Notes: generated by a model from the letters alone, not told the origin. A DNA stretch of 64,000 nt from CAZCCM01 sp964616165 (GCA_964616165.1 CAZTTS010000003.1:1-64000); one strand, 5' to 3'; positions 23,752 to 32,871 are shown, counted from the first letter of the stretch. Made by a program: numbers and translations.

Positions 23752-26352
23752 TTATTTCTCACTTTCTGCTTTAGTTTTTGTTCTTTTAGGTGGGAGCGTT
23801 CTTTTTACTTCTTGCATTTCATAAGCTTCCAATATATCCGATTCATTAATATCATTAAATTTTTCTAGAAGAATACCACATTCATAACCTTTAGCAACTT
23901 CTTTAGTATCATCTTTTTCTCTTTTGAGAGAACTAATTTTAGTGTCTGCAATAACCACATTATCTCTAAGTACTCTAACAAGTGAATTCCTTGTTATTTT
24001 ACCACTTTGTACTAAACAACCTGCAATTGTACCAAGTGCTGATACTTTAAATAGATTTCTAACTTCAGCTGTACCTATAATTACTTCTTCATATTTTTTA
24101 TCTAACATACCAAGCATTGCACTCTCTATTTCTTCTAATGCTGAATAAATAACTGAAAAAGTTTTTATTTCTACTCCTAAAAGTTCTGCTTCAGATTTAG
24201 CAATAGTGTCTGGTCTAACATTAAAAGCAATAATTATACCATTTGATACTTTAGCTAAATTAACATCATTCTCAGATACAGCACCAGTATTGGCATGAAT
24301 AACTTTTACCGTAATCTCTTCATTAGACAATTCTTCTAAAGAATTCTTTAGTGCTTCTGCTGAACCTTGAACATCTGCTTTAACTATTAAATTAAGAGTT
24401 TTCATATTGTTTAGGGCTAATGTTTCTTGTAATTTATCTAATGTTACAGCATTATTATGCATTAATCTCTTCTCACGACTTTCTCTTTTTCTTCTCTCAA
24501 CTAATTGTTTTGCTGTTTTTTCATCTTTTACTTTATAGAAAGTTTCTCCAGCTTTAGGAACAGCATTAAGCCCTATTATTTCAACTGGCATAGATGCAGT
24601 GGCTTTTTGAATTTCTTTACCTTTATCATTTATCATTTTTCTAATTCTACCAACTAGAGTTCCAACAACTATTGTATCACCAGAATTTAATGTTCCTCTT
24701 CTTATTAATAGCGTGGCAATAGGCCCTATACTTTTATCTAATCTAGCTTCAATTACTGAACCTTTAGCTTGCTTTTTAGGATTTGTTTTTAGTTCCATAA
24801 CATCTGATTGAAGTAGTACCATTTCTAGTAAATCATCAATTCCTGTTTTATCTTTTGCAGAAATTGGAACAAATATTGTGTCTCCACCCCATTCATCAGA
24901 AACTAAGTCATAATTCATTAAGTCTTGTTTAATTTTCTCTGGATTTGCTCCTGGTAAATCCATTTTATTTATTGCAACAATAATTGGTAATTCAGAAGTT
25001 TTAGCATGATTAATCGCTTCAACTGTTTGAGGCATAACACCATCGTTTGCAGCTACAACCAAAATTGCTAAATCTGTTATTTTTGCACCTCTTGCTCTTA
25101 GCATCGTAAAGGCTTCATGTCCTGGAGTATCTAAAAAAGTTACATCTCTATTTTTAACCTTAACTTGATATGCACCAATATGTTGTGTAATACCACCTGA
25201 TTCTTTTTCCACTTGTTGAGTTTCTCTTATTGCATCCAATAATGAAGTTTTACCATGATCAACATGCCCCATTACAACTACTACTGGTGGTCTATCTTCT
25301 AAATCTTCTTTCTTGTCTTCTGTGTCATCAAATAACTTTTCTTCATAAGTTACTTCTACTTTCTTTTCAGCTTCTATCCCAAATTCTTGAGCAACAAGAA
25401 AAGCTGTATCAAAATCAATTGATGAATTTATAGTTGTCATTATTCCATAATCTAATAGTTTCTTTAGCACTTCAGCAGCTGTTTTTTTAATTGTTTTTGA
25501 AAAATCTTTAACTGATATTATTTCTGGAATAACTATTTTTTCTAGTTTTGAAGCATCTTCTAATTCTTTCTTCTTTTGTCTTTTATCTTTTTTTATAGCT
25601 GATGTTCTTCTTCTTCCTGAAAAAGTTACATCATAATAGTCTAGCATCTGACCAGATTCAAACATTTTTGAAAGATCAGTTGTTCTTCTTAATGCTTCTA
25701 ATTTTGCATCATCAATTTCCTCAAATTCTTCAGGAGTTCTTCTTACTTTAGGTTTTCTCTCTTCTTGTTTTTGTTCTCTTTGTTTTTCTCTTGCTCTACC
25801 CTGTCTTTCTCTTTCAAATTCATTATCTTTGAACAAAGGTATTTCTATTTCAGGCTTTGAATCTGTTTTCCCTCTACCTCTACCTACAACCTCTACTCTC
25901 CCTCTTTTTATTTCTTTATCAAAGTCTTTTGGTTTAAAATCAGTATCTCTAGGAGTTCTAGGTGTTCTGGTAGTTTTTGTATCTCTATCTGTTCTCGCAG
26001 TTCTTTCTCTAGGTTTTGTACCAACAGTTCTTGAAGATTGTTTTTTATCAGATGAAGAAATTCTCTCTTGTTTTTCAACTTTTTCCTCTTTTGATGGTTT
26101 AGGTTGAAGACCAAAAAGCTCACTAACAGAAAGAGGTTTATCTTTTCTCTCTCTGTACACAATATTATAGTCTTGAGACGAAGACTTTTTTTGAACCTTA
26201 CCCAAATCAGACCTTGTATCTTTTTTCTGTACTTCTGTTTGAGCAGGCTTTTTACTTTTATCATCCTTGAGTATAACTTCTCTACGGATAATAAATGGTT
26301 CGTCTTGCTTTAATTTTTCTTCTTCTTTTTCTTTTTGATCCTTTTTACTCAT
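23752..26352 (-). CDS. infB: Translation initiation factor IF-2
   Basis: 866 residues. A long, highly charged N-terminal region of about 260 residues rich in Arg, Lys and Glu precedes the IF2_N domain (about 272-330). The GTPase domain has GHVDHGKTS (362-370), DTPGHEAF and NKMDLPGA, followed by the beta-barrel and C-terminal tRNA-binding domains. It delivers fMet-tRNA to the 30S. Its ATG overlaps the ylxR stop by 4 bases. Confidence 0.97.
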   Translation of the reverse strand: MSKKDQKEKEEEKLKQDEPFIIRREVILKDDKSKKPAQTEVQKKDTRSDLGKVQKKSSSQDYNIVYRERKDKPLSVSELFGLQPKPSKEEKVEKQERISSSDKKQSSRTVGTKPRERTARTDRDTKTTRTPRTPRDTDFKPKDFDKEIKRGRVEVVGRGRGKTDSKPEIEIPLFKDNEFERERQGRAREKQREQKQEERKPKVRRTPEEFEEIDDAKLEALRRTTDLSKMFESGQMLDYYDVTFSGRRRTSAIKKDKRQKKKELEDASKLEKIVIPEIISVKDFSKTIKKTAAEVLKKLLDYGIMTTINSSIDFDTAFLVAQEFGIEAEKKVEVTYEEKLFDDTEDKKEDLEDRPPVVVVMGHVDHGKTSLLDAIRETQQVEKESGGITQHIGAYQVKVKNRDVTFLDTPGHEAFTMLRARGAKITDLAILVVAANDGVMPQTVEAINHAKTSELPIIVAINKMDLPGANPEKIKQDLMNYDLVSDEWGGDTIFVPISAKDKTGIDDLLEMVLLQSDVMELKTNPKKQAKGSVIEARLDKSIGPIATLLIRRGTLNSGDTIVVGTLVGRIRKMINDKGKEIQKATASMPVEIIGLNAVPKAGETFYKVKDEKTAKQLVERRKRESREKRLMHNNAVTLDKLQETLALNNMKTLNLIVKADVQGSAEALKNSLEELSNEEITVKVIHANTGAVSENDVNLAKVSNGIIIAFNVRPDTIAKSEAELLGVEIKTFSVIYSALEEIESAMLGMLDKKYEEVIIGTAEVRNLFKVSALGTIAGCLVQSGKITRNSLVRVLRDNVVIADTKISSLKREKDDTKEVAKGYECGILLEKFNDINESDILEAYEMQEVKRTLPPKRTKTKAESEK

Positions 26353-26681
26353 TTTTTCCTCGCTAATTCCTCGTTTATTACATTTGTTATTTCTTCTTTA
26401 ATTTCTTCAATCTTATCACTTTTTATATTTCTTTTTATTCTTTTTTGTAAAAAATTTCTTTCAAGAGATTTGTCTAAACATGCGATAGAACACACATATA
26501 CTCCTCTACCACCAAATGTTTGATCTTTATCAAAAATTATATTATTTGTTCTTTTATTTGTGTTGTCATTAGAATTTGCATCTTTATCTTTATTCTTTAT
26601 ATTTGCTATTCGATACATTTCTTGTTTTTCTTTTTTAATATAACAACCCAAACATGTTCTAATATTCTTTTTATTTCTCAT
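26349..26681 (-). CDS. ylxR: YlxR/DUF448 RNA-binding protein
   Basis: 110 residues with RTCLGCYIKKEKQEMYRI (8-25), an insertion of charged Asn/Lys repeats, and GGRGVYVCSIACLDK, the family's two hallmark blocks. YlxR (RnpM in Bacillus) has been reported to bind and modulate RNase P RNA. It lies between nusA and infB as usual. The L7Ae-like gene often found here is missing. Confidence 0.9.
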   Translation of the reverse strand: MRNKKNIRTCLGCYIKKEKQEMYRIANIKNKDKDANSNDNTNKRTNNIIFDKDQTFGGRGVYVCSIACLDKSLERNFLQKRIKRNIKSDKIEEIKEEITNVINEELARKK

Positions 26682-26684
26682 AAA

Positions 26685-27899
26685 TTATTCTTTTTCTTCT
26701 ACTACTTCCTCTATTTCTTCCACTTTTGTTATTTCTTCTTTATCATTTAATATTTCTTCTTTTTTAAGAGCTTCCATTGCTTCTTCTTCCATCAGACTTA
26801 TAGCAAAGTCTTCTTCAATATTAGTGTGTTGAGCTTGTAATGCTTCAATAATTTCTCTAAATTGAGATTCGCTCTTAATATCTATTTTCCATAAAGTTAA
26901 ATTTGCAGCAAGTCTAACATTTTGTCCGCCTTTTCCTATGGCTAATGATAATTGATCATCAGGAACAATTACTTGTGCAAAAGTTTCTTCTGAATGAATA
27001 TCAACAGCTAATATTTCTGCCGGCAATAAGGCTGAACCAATATATGTTGCTGGATCTTCATTCCACTCAACAACATCAATTTTTTCTCCATTTAGTTCAT
27101 TAATTATGTTTTGTATTCTTATTCCCTTTTGTCCAACACAAGAACCAACAGGATCAATGTTTTCATTCATAGAATAAACTGCTATTTTAGTTCTACTTCC
27201 AGCATCTCTGGCTACTGACTTAATTTCTATTAAACCTTCTGCAATTTCTGGTATCTCATATTCAAACAATTTTTTTACAAATTCTGGACTTGTTCTAGAC
27301 ACAATAACTTGAATATCTCCTTTATCGTTTTTATTAACCGCTTGAACATACACTCTAAGTTTTTGATTAACTCTGTATTCTTCTGTTGGTGATTGTTCTT
27401 TTTGAGGCATTATTCCTTCTAATTTTCCTAAGTCTAAAACAACAGCATTACCTACTTTTTGAATACTTCCTAGTATGATTTCTCCAATTTTAGAACTATA
27501 TTCTTCATATCTTACATCTTTTTCTTTTTCTCTTAGTTTTTGAATTATTATTTGTTTACCTTTTTGTACAGCAATTCTACCAAAATCTTTTGGCTTAATA
27601 ACTTCTTCTATAACACTGCCAACTTTAGCTTTTTTGTCTATTTTTTGAGCTTCTTCTAAAGTTATTTCCTTTACTGTGTTTCCAACTTTTTTAACAACTT
27701 TCTTTTCAACAATAAGATTTAAAAGCCCTTTCTTTTCATCAATAACAATCTTAACATCTTCTTCAGTGTCATAATGTTCTTTATATGCTGCTTCTAATGC
27801 AAATTTAAGTGCATCTAATAAGAATTCTTTACTGATATTCTCTGTTTTTTCAATTTCTTCCATTGCTTTTAACAATGCTTTCATATCAATTGATCCCAT
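26685..27899 (-). CDS. nusA: Transcription factor NusA
   Basis: 404 residues: N-terminal polymerase-binding domain, S1 domain (about 135-200; SKIGEIILGSIQKVGNAVVL), two KH domains (SRTKIAVYSMNENIDPVGSC, and LAIGKGGQNVRLAANLT) and an acidic C-terminal tail. It modulates pausing, termination and antitermination. ATG 27899 follows GGAAGG by 8 bases. A promoter and a short leader with a strong stem-loop lie upstream. rimP, normally just before, is not there. Confidence 0.95.
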   Translation of the reverse strand: MGSIDMKALLKAMEEIEKTENISKEFLLDALKFALEAAYKEHYDTEEDVKIVIDEKKGLLNLIVEKKVVKKVGNTVKEITLEEAQKIDKKAKVGSVIEEVIKPKDFGRIAVQKGKQIIIQKLREKEKDVRYEEYSSKIGEIILGSIQKVGNAVVLDLGKLEGIMPQKEQSPTEEYRVNQKLRVYVQAVNKNDKGDIQVIVSRTSPEFVKKLFEYEIPEIAEGLIEIKSVARDAGSRTKIAVYSMNENIDPVGSCVGQKGIRIQNIINELNGEKIDVVEWNEDPATYIGSALLPAEILAVDIHSEETFAQVIVPDDQLSLAIGKGGQNVRLAANLTLWKIDIKSESQFREIIEALQAQHTNIEEDFAISLMEEEAMEALKKEEILNDKEEITKVEEIEEVVEEKE

Positions 27900-27926
27900 C
27901 TCAATTTCCTTCCTTTTATATAATTA

Positions 27927-27951
27927 AGGAGTGAGATCTGCTCTCACTCCT
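27927..27951 (-). promoter_or_regulatory. Strong stem-loop in the nusA leader
   Basis: AGGAGTGAGA (27927-27936) pairs perfectly with TCTCACTCCT (27942-27951) around a 5-base loop. It starts about 14 bases from the expected 5' end of the nusA mRNA and lacks a following T-run, so it is not a terminator. It may stabilise the mRNA or mediate control. Confidence 0.6.
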
Positions 27952-27971
27952 CTACTATCTAATGCATACTT

Positions 27972-28000
27972 ATTTTAACTCATTTATTCTTGATTGTCAA
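27972..28000 (-). promoter_or_regulatory. Promoter of the nusA-infB-rbfA operon
   Basis: Minus-strand TTGACA (27995-28000), 17-base spacer, TAAAAT (27972-27977). Transcript start expected near 27965, about 66 bases before the ATG. Confidence 0.72.
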
Positions 28001-28075
28001 GAATTTCCCGCTTTTATATGCCAAATATGTTAAAAACTTCAATATATTTCCTAATGAAATCTATTGAAACAAAAA

Positions 28076-28102
28076 AACACAGATAAATAATTTATCCATG
28101 TT
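28076..28102 (-). terminator. Terminator of the repeat-bearing surface protein gene
   Basis: A 12-bp stem (28076-28087 with 28091-28102) including two G-U pairs, loop TAA, followed on the minus strand by a T-run. Confidence 0.75.
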
Positions 28103-28182
28103 TATTTATATTTTTATTATATTTTTATTTTAACTTAATCTTTTAAGTACAAATTGTTTAATATTTTATCTTAAACATTATA

Positions 28183-28512
28183 TTAGTCTACATTATATTT
28201 AACAACTTTAACATATGCAAACACTGCAAAGATAGCTAGAGCTGCAATAATATATACCATATTGCTATCAAATCCAGCATCTGGTAATACTTTATCATCT
28301 GCTACTTTATCATCTGCAAGTTTATCATCATTTACAGGAATAATTGTACTACCTGAGCCTGTACCTGTACCTGTACCTGTACCTGTTCCTGTTCCTTCTT
28401 CTCCTATTACAGGTATTTCTGTTAAATCTGTCGCATAAATTTTTGCAGGAAAAATCATAAATCCTATTAATAATATAATAATTACGCTTAAAATTTTTAA
28501 ACTTTTTTTCAT
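28183..28512 (-). CDS. Small surface protein with Gly-Thr repeats and an LPDAG-type anchor
   Basis: 109 residues: signal peptide (MKKSLKILSVIIILLIGFMI, cut near the Ala-Thr at 27-28), then a tract of alternating Gly and Thr (EGTGTGTGTGTGTGSGS), then DDKLADDKVADDKV repeats. The end is LPDAG, a hydrophobic helix and KVVKYNVD, the plan of an LPXTG-like sortase signal with Ala for Thr. It would be exported and held at the wall or membrane. No sortase gene is in this window. The DNA of both repeats is tandem and could change length in frame. Function unknown. Confidence 0.75.
   Translation of the reverse strand: MKKSLKILSVIIILLIGFMIFPAKIYATDLTEIPVIGEEGTGTGTGTGTGTGSGSTIIPVNDDKLADDKVADDKVLPDAGFDSNMVYIIAALAIFAVFAYVKVVKYNVD
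28286..28398. repeat. Coding tandem repeats: 6-bp Gly-Thr and 15-bp Asp-Asp-Lys units
   Basis: About seven near-identical 6-base GGTACA-type units (28351-28398) and about three 15-base units encoding DDKVA (28286-28330), all multiples of three. Confidence 0.75.
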
Positions 28513-28557
28513 TTTCTTCTCCCCAACTAATATAATTGTTTTCTTTATCTAATACTA

Positions 28558-28586
28558 TTTATAACATTAATACATTGTATAAACAA
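28558..28586 (-). promoter_or_regulatory. Promoter of the surface protein gene
   Basis: Minus-strand TTGTTT (28581-28586), 17-base spacer, TATAAA (28558-28563), with GGGGAG before the ATG at 28512. Confidence 0.55.
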
Positions 28587-28646
28587 GTATAAAACTTTAT
28601 TATTCACATTAAGTTAATGTTTCGTTTATGTTACATTTGTGTTAAA

Positions 28647-29258
28647 TTATTTTTTATGACTAAAAAGAAGGCCGTCATCAATGTCTAAAATCTCGGTTTC
28701 AAATTTAGTCTTGTCTTGCATAATATCAATAAATTTTCTAAGATTATTTACTATGGTTCTATGCTTTTTCTCATTATATTCACCTAATACATAACCTTTA
28801 AAAAGAACATTGTCAGCAATTATAATGCCATCTTTTTTTAAATGTTTTAATCCTAGTTTAAGAAAATTAATGTATTGCCCTTTTGCAGCATCTATAAATA
28901 ATAGATCAAATTTATCTTCTTCAAGAAAACTTATATAATCATCAAAAAAAGTTGTAGTGCTTAAATATTGATTAGCATCAGCACATACCACTTTTATTTG
29001 TTTTTCTAATTTAAATTCATCTATATTTTTTTTAGCATCTAAAAATCTATTTTGATTTTTTTCTATTGTAAAAACTTTAATATCTTTATTTGCTAGAGCA
29101 AAATTAATAGCAGAATAAGCTGTTGCTGTCCCTATTTCTAATATATTTCTGATATTATTCTTTGCTATAATATCTAAAATCACATTTAAAGTATTATCTT
29201 TTACAATAGGGATATTAGAGTTTAGGGCATCTTTCTTTAATTTATTTAATGTCATCAT
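28647..29258 (-). CDS. trmR: TrmR-like SAM-dependent O-methyltransferase
   Basis: About 203 residues of class I methyltransferase: ILEIGTATAYSAINFAL (SAM motif), VFTIEKNQNR, DLLFIDAAKGQY and GIIIADNVLFKG, the pattern of the COMT-like family that includes Bacillus YrrM. That enzyme, TrmR, methylates 5-hydroxyuridine 34 of tRNA to 5-methoxyuridine. The U32 gene at 2.4 kb could supply the substrate. The start is one of several Met codons between 29273 and 29255; the pair at 29258/29255 is preferred because it reduces overlap with plsC. Confidence 0.75.
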   Translation of the reverse strand: MMTLNKLKKDALNSNIPIVKDNTLNVILDIIAKNNIRNILEIGTATAYSAINFALANKDIKVFTIEKNQNRFLDAKKNIDEFKLEKQIKVVCADANQYLSTTTFFDDYISFLEEDKFDLLFIDAAKGQYINFLKLGLKHLKKDGIIIADNVLFKGYVLGEYNEKKHRTIVNNLRKFIDIMQDKTKFETEILDIDDGLLFSHKK

Positions 29259-29865
29259 AAAAACCATCTTCAACTAAATCTAGTATTTTATTCTTTAAAA
29301 CTTCGTTTAATCTTTCTACCTCATCTTTATCTTTTGTTGTTTTATCTTTTCTTATCATAGTTGATAAATTAAATTTATCTCCAACCTTTAAGTAATTACC
29401 TTTTCTAAAGGGTTTTAATGGGCCATTTACAGCCACTGGTAAAACATCAACTTTTGTTTTCATTGCTATATATGCAGCACCCGATTTAAATTCTCCTTTA
29501 TGTAGTCCCTTCCTAGTTCCTTCTGGGAAAATACCTAAAATTTTGTTTTCCTTAATTGTTTGAATCATATTTTTTAATGGTACAATATCTGTTCCATCTC
29601 TATCTACTAGAATTACATCAAATGCCCAAGCTAAAAATCTTCCAATTGGATTCCTTTTAACACTGCTTCTACCAACAAAAATAATTTCTTCACCTTTATA
29701 TAACGACATAACAAAGAAAATATCAAAATAATTTCTATGATTAGATACTAAAATAGCTGGTCCTTCTTTTATTACTTTTTCTTTGCCTATAACCTTCATT
29801 CTATACAAAAACATTAAGATTGATACTAAAGGTCTTGATATTGCTCTCGAAAATTTTTTTAACAT
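29242..29865 (-). CDS. plsC: 1-acylglycerol-3-phosphate acyltransferase
   Basis: 207 residues from ATG 29865, two bases after the previous stop codon. It has the acyltransferase motifs SNHRNYFD (His43, Asp48) and FPEGTRKG, with a hydrophobic N-terminal segment (ISRPLVSILMFLYRM). It makes phosphatidic acid at the membrane. A TTG start at 29880 inside the preceding gene is less likely. Translation is probably coupled with both neighbours. Confidence 0.9.
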   Translation of the reverse strand: MLKKFSRAISRPLVSILMFLYRMKVIGKEKVIKEGPAILVSNHRNYFDIFFVMSLYKGEEIIFVGRSSVKRNPIGRFLAWAFDVILVDRDGTDIVPLKNMIQTIKENKILGIFPEGTRKGLHKGEFKSGAAYIAMKTKVDVLPVAVNGPLKPFRKGNYLKVGDKFNLSTMIRKDKTTKDKDEVERLNEVLKNKILDLVEDGFYDDIK

Positions 29866-29866
29866 T

Positions 29867-30583
29867 TTAATTCTTATCAACTTTCATATTATTTAATTCT
29901 TTTTTTCTGATTTTCCAATCAGGCATTAATTTATTTAGTAATTCTTTGAACTCTTTTCCATGATTATCGTGAATTAAATGTGATAATTCGTGTACCACTA
30001 CATATTCAATTAGTCTTCTATCTTTTTTTGCCAATTCTAAAGAATATGTAATATTCTTTTTCTTGGTATTACAGCTTCCCCAGGTTCTTTTAAGTTTTCT
30101 TACTTTAATTTCATTAACTTTAAGATCTAATCGATCAGCCCATATTTCAGTTAAATCTGTCACTATAAAAATTAGGTTTTTTCTATACCAATTATCAATA
30201 TATGCTTTCAAATAATCTTTATTATTATTTTTTCTTAGAATAAAAAGGTCTAGATATTCTCCATTTAATTCTACTTTTTCTTTAGAATATGTTTCTATTA
30301 TATTAATTATATATTGTATTCCTAAATATTCAATAACTTCACCCGTTTTATATTCTAAAGATACAATTTTATTAAATTTAGAATGGTTTTTTTCAATCCA
30401 CTCTCTTTTATCTTGAAGAAATTTATATATTTCTTTTTCGCTCAATTTAAAAGGAACAGATAAATTAATTGTTCCATCTGTTCTTATTGTCAAATTAATA
30501 TTTTTAATTTTCTTTTTTAATATTTGAATATTAAAACCACGAAAATTAATTTCTTTTTTTTCTATTATATTTTTTTTATCCAC
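29867..30583 (-). CDS. YgjP-type M48-like metallopeptidase
   Basis: 238 residues with the zinc motif VVHELSHLIHDNHGKEF near the C-terminus and WGSCNTKKKNITYSLEL before it, the hallmarks of the YgjP/DUF45 (WLM-like) family. The HExxH-like motif reads HELSH. Substrate is unknown; E. coli YgjP has been linked to UTP pyrophosphatase activity. It precedes plsC. Confidence 0.85.
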   Translation of the reverse strand: MDKKNIIEKKEINFRGFNIQILKKKIKNINLTIRTDGTINLSVPFKLSEKEIYKFLQDKREWIEKNHSKFNKIVSLEYKTGEVIEYLGIQYIINIIETYSKEKVELNGEYLDLFILRKNNNKDYLKAYIDNWYRKNLIFIVTDLTEIWADRLDLKVNEIKVRKLKRTWGSCNTKKKNITYSLELAKKDRRLIEYVVVHELSHLIHDNHGKEFKELLNKLMPDWKIRKKELNNMKVDKN

Positions 30584-30597
30584 TTTTATTTTATCAA

Positions 30598-30858
30598 TTA
30601 TTCTTGCACATCAAAATTTTCATCTACATTAACTATTTGTGTTGTGCTCTTATGAATAAAGTTTTTCTCAGTTAAATTTAAAATTTCTTTTTGTGTTATT
30701 AGTATTAATGACCCAAAAATAGCTATCATTACAAGTAATAGAAATAATAACCATACTCCTAGTTTACGATAAAATTCTTCTACATCAAAAGGTTTATCAG
30801 ACCATTTAAATTCTTTTTTCTCTTTTTTCACTTCTTTTTTTTCTTCTTTTTCATCCAT
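30598..30858 (-). CDS. Small single-pass membrane protein
   Basis: About 86 residues from ATG 30858: acidic-basic N-terminus (EEKKEVKKEKKEFKWSDKP), one membrane helix (LGVWLLFLLLVMIAIFGSLI) and a short outer tail. A TAAGGAGG site lies 15 bases upstream of the ATG, farther than usual. A longer version to 30957 would cover that site and looks wrong. No family recognised. Confidence 0.55.
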   Translation of the reverse strand: MDEKEEKKEVKKEKKEFKWSDKPFDVEEFYRKLGVWLLFLLLVMIAIFGSLILITQKEILNLTEKNFIHKSTTQIVNVDENFDVQE

Positions 30859-31010
30859 ATCTTTATTTATTTTCCTCCTTAGTAACTTTATATAAATATT
30901 ATATAAAGAAAAAAATGTTTTTTCAATATATACAATATATTTGTAAAATTTAAACAAATATTATAATAATTTCTTTTATACATTGGTTCATTATTTTTTA
31001 CAAATAAAAA

Positions 31011-31031
31011 AGGCAATCGTATTGATTGCCT
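31011..31031 (-). terminator. Terminator of rny
   Basis: AGGCAATC (31011-31018), loop GTATT, GATTGCCT (31024-31031), then a run of six T on the minus strand. Confidence 0.85.
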
Positions 31032-31065
31032 AATTATTTTCAAATTTAGTTTTTACTCTTTAATA

Positions 31066-32631
31066 TCACTGTTTTTTATTTTGTTTCGCATAGTCAACTT
31101 GTCTAGTTTCTCTTAAAATATTGATTTTAATTTGTCCAGGAAAAGCCATTTCATTTTCAATTTTTTCTGCAACATCTTTTGCAAGTACAGTCATTTCTTC
31201 ATCAGTAATTTTTTCTGGATTTACAATTAATCTTACTTCTCTTCCAGCTTGAATTGCATAAGATTTTTCCACTCCAGTAAAAGAATTTGCTATATTTTCT
31301 AATGATTCTAATCTCTTAATATAAGATTCAAAAGTATCTCTTCTAGCTCCGGGTCTAGATGCAGATATAGCGTCTGCTGCTTTTACAATTAGCGCTTCAT
31401 TTGATTGAGGTTCTACATCATCATGATGTGATTCAACAGAATTTATTATTAGCGGATCTTCTTTAAACTTTTTTAAAACTTCTACTCCTAATTCCACATG
31501 TGTTCCTACTGTGTCAGCGTCATGATCTAACGCTTTACCAATATCATGAAGTAAGGCTGCTCTTGCTGTTAATTCTGCTCTTAAACCTAATTCTTCAGCC
31601 ATAATTTTAGCTAAATTTGAAACTTCAATAGAGTGAGTTAAGGCATTTTGTCCATAACTTGTTCTATACTTCAATTTACCTAATAATTTAATAATTTCAG
31701 GTGGTAATTTTGAAACTCCTGTTTCTAACATAGCTCTTTCACCCTCTTGTTGAATTGTTTCTTCAACCTCTAGCATTGCTTTATCTACTAATTCTTCTAT
31801 TCTAGAAGGATGGATCCTTCCATCATTAATTAGTCCTTCTAATGCCAGTCTAGCGATTTCTCGTCTTACAGGGTCAAAAGCAGATATAGTAATAGATTCT
31901 GGAGTATCATCAATAATAAATTGAGCTCCTGTTAAGGTTTCTAATGTTTTAATATTTCTTCCTTCTCTACCTATAATTCTACCTTTCATGTCATCACTTG
32001 GGAGACTTACTACCGAAATTGTTGTTTCTGAAGTATGATCTGCTGCACATTTTTGTATAGCATGAGTAATTACTTCCTTTGCTTCCTTTTCTGCACTAGC
32101 TTTGATTGCTTCTTTTTGTTCTTGAATAAGTTTTGCTTTTTCAACTGTTAATTCTTTTTCTAATTCTGTTAAAACTAAAGACTTTGCTTCATCTCTTGTT
32201 AGTTGTGATATTTTAAGTAATTCTTCCTTTTTTTGTTCTTCTAAATTTTCTAGTTCTGTTTCTCTTGTTATTAATTCATTTTCAAAGTTGTATAATTCTT
32301 TTTCTTTTCTTTCTTGTCTTTCTTCTTTTTTGTCAATCTGTTCTTCTTTTTGAATTATCCTTCTTTCTTTAATACTTACTTCTTTTCTTCTTTCTTTTAC
32401 TTCTTCATCAGCTAAATTTTTAATGTGTAATGCTTCTTCTTTTGATTTAATTATTTCGTTTTTATACGCTGTTTCAGCTTCTAATTTGGCTCTATCTAAT
32501 ATGTTTTTAGCTTCATTTTCAGCATTTTTCTTCTTTGCTTTTAAAATCAATTTATACATTAACATACCCAAGGGTATAAATATTATAGCTGAGCCGAAAA
32601 GAATAAGTATAGTTTTTAATACTTCATTCAT
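31066..32631 (-). CDS. rny: Ribonuclease Y
   Basis: 521 residues: N-terminal membrane anchor (TILILFGSAIIFIPLGMLMY), long coiled coil to about 190, KH domain (GRIIGREGRNIKTLETLTGA), and HD domain with LLHDIGKALDHD. This is the standard RNase Y, the endonuclease that starts much mRNA decay in Bacillota. It is transcribed alone with a leader of about 120 bases. Confidence 0.97.
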   Translation of the reverse strand: MNEVLKTILILFGSAIIFIPLGMLMYKLILKAKKKNAENEAKNILDRAKLEAETAYKNEIIKSKEEALHIKNLADEEVKERRKEVSIKERRIIQKEEQIDKKEERQERKEKELYNFENELITRETELENLEEQKKEELLKISQLTRDEAKSLVLTELEKELTVEKAKLIQEQKEAIKASAEKEAKEVITHAIQKCAADHTSETTISVVSLPSDDMKGRIIGREGRNIKTLETLTGAQFIIDDTPESITISAFDPVRREIARLALEGLINDGRIHPSRIEELVDKAMLEVEETIQQEGERAMLETGVSKLPPEIIKLLGKLKYRTSYGQNALTHSIEVSNLAKIMAEELGLRAELTARAALLHDIGKALDHDADTVGTHVELGVEVLKKFKEDPLIINSVESHHDDVEPQSNEALIVKAADAISASRPGARRDTFESYIKRLESLENIANSFTGVEKSYAIQAGREVRLIVNPEKITDEEMTVLAKDVAEKIENEMAFPGQIKINILRETRQVDYAKQNKKQ

Positions 32632-32669
32632 TTTCTTTTCCCCTTTATAAAATTTTCAATGTTCTTAAT

Positions 32670-32710
32670 AGTTAAACACATCCTTTTCTTTTAATCTTTG
32701 ATGTTTAACT
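32670..32710 (-). promoter_or_regulatory. Stem-loop in the rny leader
   Basis: AGTTAAACA (32670-32678) pairs with TGTTTAACT (32702-32710), extended by TC/GA next to the loop. It lies in the 5' untranslated region and is not followed by a T-run. Confidence 0.4.
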
Positions 32711-32766
32711 ATAATATTATCTATTATCAGTTTAATTTTCATTAATGTCTGTTAATAACTAAATTT

Positions 32767-32795
32767 ATTATACAATATTAAACTAGTTTTTTCAA
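32767..32795 (-). promoter_or_regulatory. Promoter of rny
   Basis: Minus-strand TTGAAA (32790-32795), 17-base spacer, TATAAT (32767-32772). Confidence 0.7.
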
Positions 32796-32871
32796 ACAAA
32801 AATAAAATAATAAATCAAAATGAAATATTATTTTATTAATATTTTTATTATTTTATTGTTTATTCTTTCTA

